The notes beneath the pieces are model-generated. The model was not told the origin of the DNA, searched no databases, and saw nothing but the letters and a program-made list of their open reading frames with translations. A stretch of 7,009 bases of DNA from Pseudomonadota bacterium. GTDB taxonomy: Bacteria; Desulfobacterota; Desulfovibrionia; Desulfovibrionales; Desulfovibrionaceae. Every line of letters starts with the position of its first letter. Within the stretch, counting starts at the first letter, position 1. The position numbers were made by a program, and so were the translations under genes. Location: positions 1 through 7,009 of the forward strand of contig JAEZEM010000400.1 of the NCBI GenBank assembly GCA_023417745.1. The letters run 5' to 3'. Shown here piece after piece: positions 5,635 to 7,009 of this stretch.

Positions 5635-7009
5635 GCCCCCTCCTCTTCGCCCAAGCCGGCCAGTTCGCCCAAGCCGGCCAGTTCGCCGGACCAGACGGCG
5701 ATGGCCTCGGGCAGGGGCAAGGCGGCGTCAAGGGGCAGCACGATTTTGCCTGGCGGGAGCAGGCGTACGGCCGGATGGGCGGCCACGAAAGCGACGAGGC
5801 GTTCGGTGGAAACGGACGCGCCCTCGGCTTCGAAAGCCACGGTCAGACGCGTGGGCGCGATCTCGGCCTTGGTCGCGCCAAGGCGTCCGAGCACCTGCTT
5901 GAAGGCCAAAACGGCCCGGAAACTGTCCACCTCGACCGGAGGCGGGCCAAAACGGTCGCGCATCTCGGCGGCGATCTCGGCCAGCCGCTCCTCGGTCTTG
6001 GCCGTGGACAAGGCCTTATACAGGCGCAGGCGATCGGACGCCTCGGGCACGTAGCGCTCGGGGATGCGGGCGGCAATGCCCAGGGTGAGTTCGGTCTCGA
6101 TGCGCTCCTTGAGCGGCTCGCCCTTGAGTCGCCGCACTTCCTCGGCCAGCATTTCGAGGAACATGTCCAGGCCGATTCGGGCGATATGGCCGGACTGGGC
6201 CTCGCCCAAGATGTTGCCGGCCCCGCGCAGGCGCAGGTCCTCCATGGCCACCTGGAAGCCGGCCCCGAGGTAGTCCATGTCGAGGATGACGCGCAGACGT
6301 TTGCGGGCCAGTTCCGGCACCTTCTCGATGCTCGGCACGACGAAGTAGGCATAGGCCTGGCGCGGCGAACGCCCCACCCGACCGCGCAGCTGGTAGAGCT
6401 GGCCCAGGCCGAACATGTGGGCGTTGTCCACAATCAAGGTGTTGGCCCGGGGGAAATCCAGGCCGGATTCGATGATGGAGGTGCACACGAGGATGTCGGT
6501 TTCGCCGTGCCAGAAGCCGTGCATGGCCTCTTCCAGGGCGGTCTCCGACATCTGGCCGTGGGCCATGGCCACCTTGGCTCCGGGGGCCAGGGTCTTGACG
6601 TAGGCGGTCACGTCCTCCAGGCCCTGAACCCGATTGTGGACCCAGAACACCTGGCCCTGGCGTTCAAGTTCGCGGCGCAGCGCCTCGCGCAAAAAGCCCT
6701 CGTCGCGCTCGACCAGAGCCGTGTCCACGGTCTTGCGGTCCGGCGGCGGCGTCTCAATGACGGACAGGCCCCGCACGCCGGACAGGGACAGTTGCAGGGT
6801 GCGCGGAATGGGCGTGGCGGTCAGCGTCAGGGCATCGATGTTTTTCTTAAACGCCTTGAGGCGTTCCTTGTGCTTGACGCCAAAACGCTGCTCCTCGTCG
6901 AGAATGAGCAGGCCGATGTTGGGGATGGCCACATCTGAAGACAGGATACGGTGGGTGCCGACCAGGATGTCCACCTCGCCGCGCGACACGGCCTCCAGCA
7001 CCACCTTGC
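5631..7009 (-). CDS. mfd: Transcription-repair coupling factor Mfd, C-terminal part (5' end outside window)
   Basis: Mfd is a cytoplasmic ATP-driven DNA translocase that removes stalled RNA polymerase from lesions and recruits UvrA. About 458 residues are visible; E. coli Mfd has about 1150, so roughly the last 40% is present. The frame is open to the window edge, and the GTG at 7004 is an internal Val, not a start. Numbering from that Val, I see DEEQ (36-39, Walker B), TATPIPRT (62-69, motif III), MAHGQM (147-152), CTSIIESGLDFP (174-185, motif V), QLRGRVGR (205-212, motif VI) and the RGAGNILGEAQSG translocation segment (260-272). A TRCF-type C-terminal module covers about 302-400. Long stretches match E. 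coli Mfd closely, which separates it from RecG. The extreme C-terminus holds a duplicated GELAGL unit encoded by an 18-bp tandem repeat. The TGA stop overlaps the next gene's ATG, implying translational coupling. Confidence 0.97.
   Translation of the reverse strand, partial: KVVLEAVSRGEVDILVGTHRILSSDVAIPNIGLLILDEEQRFGVKHKERLKAFKKNIDALTLTATPIPRTLQLSLSGVRGLSVIETPPPDRKTVDTALVERDEGFLREALRRELERQGQVFWVHNRVQGLEDVTAYVKTLAPGAKVAMAHGQMSETALEEAMHGFWHGETDILVCTSIIESGLDFPRANTLIVDNAHMFGLGQLYQLRGRVGRSPRQAYAYFVVPSIEKVPELARKRLRVILDMDYLGAGFQVAMEDLRLRGAGNILGEAQSGHIARIGLDMFLEMLAEEVRRLKGEPLKERIETELTLGIAARIPERYVPEASDRLRLYKALSTAKTEERLAEIAAEMRDRFGPPPVEVDSFRAVLAFKQVLGRLGATKAEIAPTRLTVAFEAEGASVSTERLVAFVAAHPAVRLLPPGKIVLPLDAALPLPEAIAVWSGELAGLGELAGLGEEEGA
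5646..5687. repeat. 18-bp tandem repeat in the 3' end of mfd
   Basis: The unit TTCGCCCAAGCCGGCCAG (plus strand) occurs at 5646-5663 and again, identically, at 5664-5681, followed by a third partial copy (TTCGCC, 5682-5687). It is in frame and encodes the repeated Gly-Glu-Leu-Ala-Gly-Leu at the Mfd C-terminus. Because the unit is a multiple of three, copy change by replication slippage would lengthen or shorten the tail without a frameshift. Confidence 0.95.

Noticed and set aside
5628..6938. Long plus-strand open frame (436 codons) opposite mfd
   Set aside because: It lies wholly antisense to clearly conserved Mfd motifs, is rich in His/Gly/Gln, and is the usual GC-driven shadow.
1..7009. 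CRISPR, insertion sequence, tRNA, rRNA or prophage genes
   Set aside because: No spaced direct repeats, no transposase or integrase motifs and no tRNA-like cloverleaf seen; the window is ordinary core chromosome.

Overview
The window is one end of a tightly packed, GC-rich chromosomal gene cluster in which every gene lies on the minus strand. Read in the direction of transcription (high to low coordinates) the order is: mfd (5' end outside the window), a lipoprotein joining a SurA-like part to a RodZ-like tail, a short single-domain SurA, a RodZ-like protein with a doubled C-terminal domain, recO, and the first 20 codons of glyQ (3' end outside the window). High GC content, a Gram-negative type envelope (lipoprotein, SurA-family chaperones, RodZ) and a separate GlyQ alpha chain point to a Deltaproteobacterium. 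Desulfovibrio and relatives such as Solidesulfovibrio are my best guess, from memory of the gene order and protein style, not from a search.

Layout: 7009-5631 is the C-terminal 40% or so of transcription-repair coupling factor Mfd. It overlaps the next gene by 4 bp (ATGA). 5634-3856 is a 592-residue predicted lipoprotein with a SurA_N-like start, a decayed parvulin domain, a Pro/Ala-rich linker of about 200 residues and a RodZ-type (DUF4115-like) tail. A 184-bp gap with a candidate promoter precedes surA (3671-2670). A 66-bp gap with a hairpin precedes rodZ (2603-1167). A 158-bp gap with a very stable 14+5 bp stem precedes recO (1008-259). A 196-bp gap filled with GC-rich inverted repeats precedes glyQ (62-1).

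Functionally the window mixes two housekeeping themes. Mfd and RecO are DNA repair proteins. The three middle genes act at or beyond the inner membrane: two periplasmic chaperone-like proteins and a cell-shape/cytoskeleton protein. GlyQ starts a translation gene. The most notable point is domain sharing. The RodZ-type beta domain occurs three times in two genes, and the first gene of the trio looks like the head of its neighbour SurA joined to the tail of RodZ. Both parvulin domains appear to lack the usual active-site histidines, so they are probably chaperones and not isomerases. I see no mobile elements, CRISPR, tRNA or rRNA.
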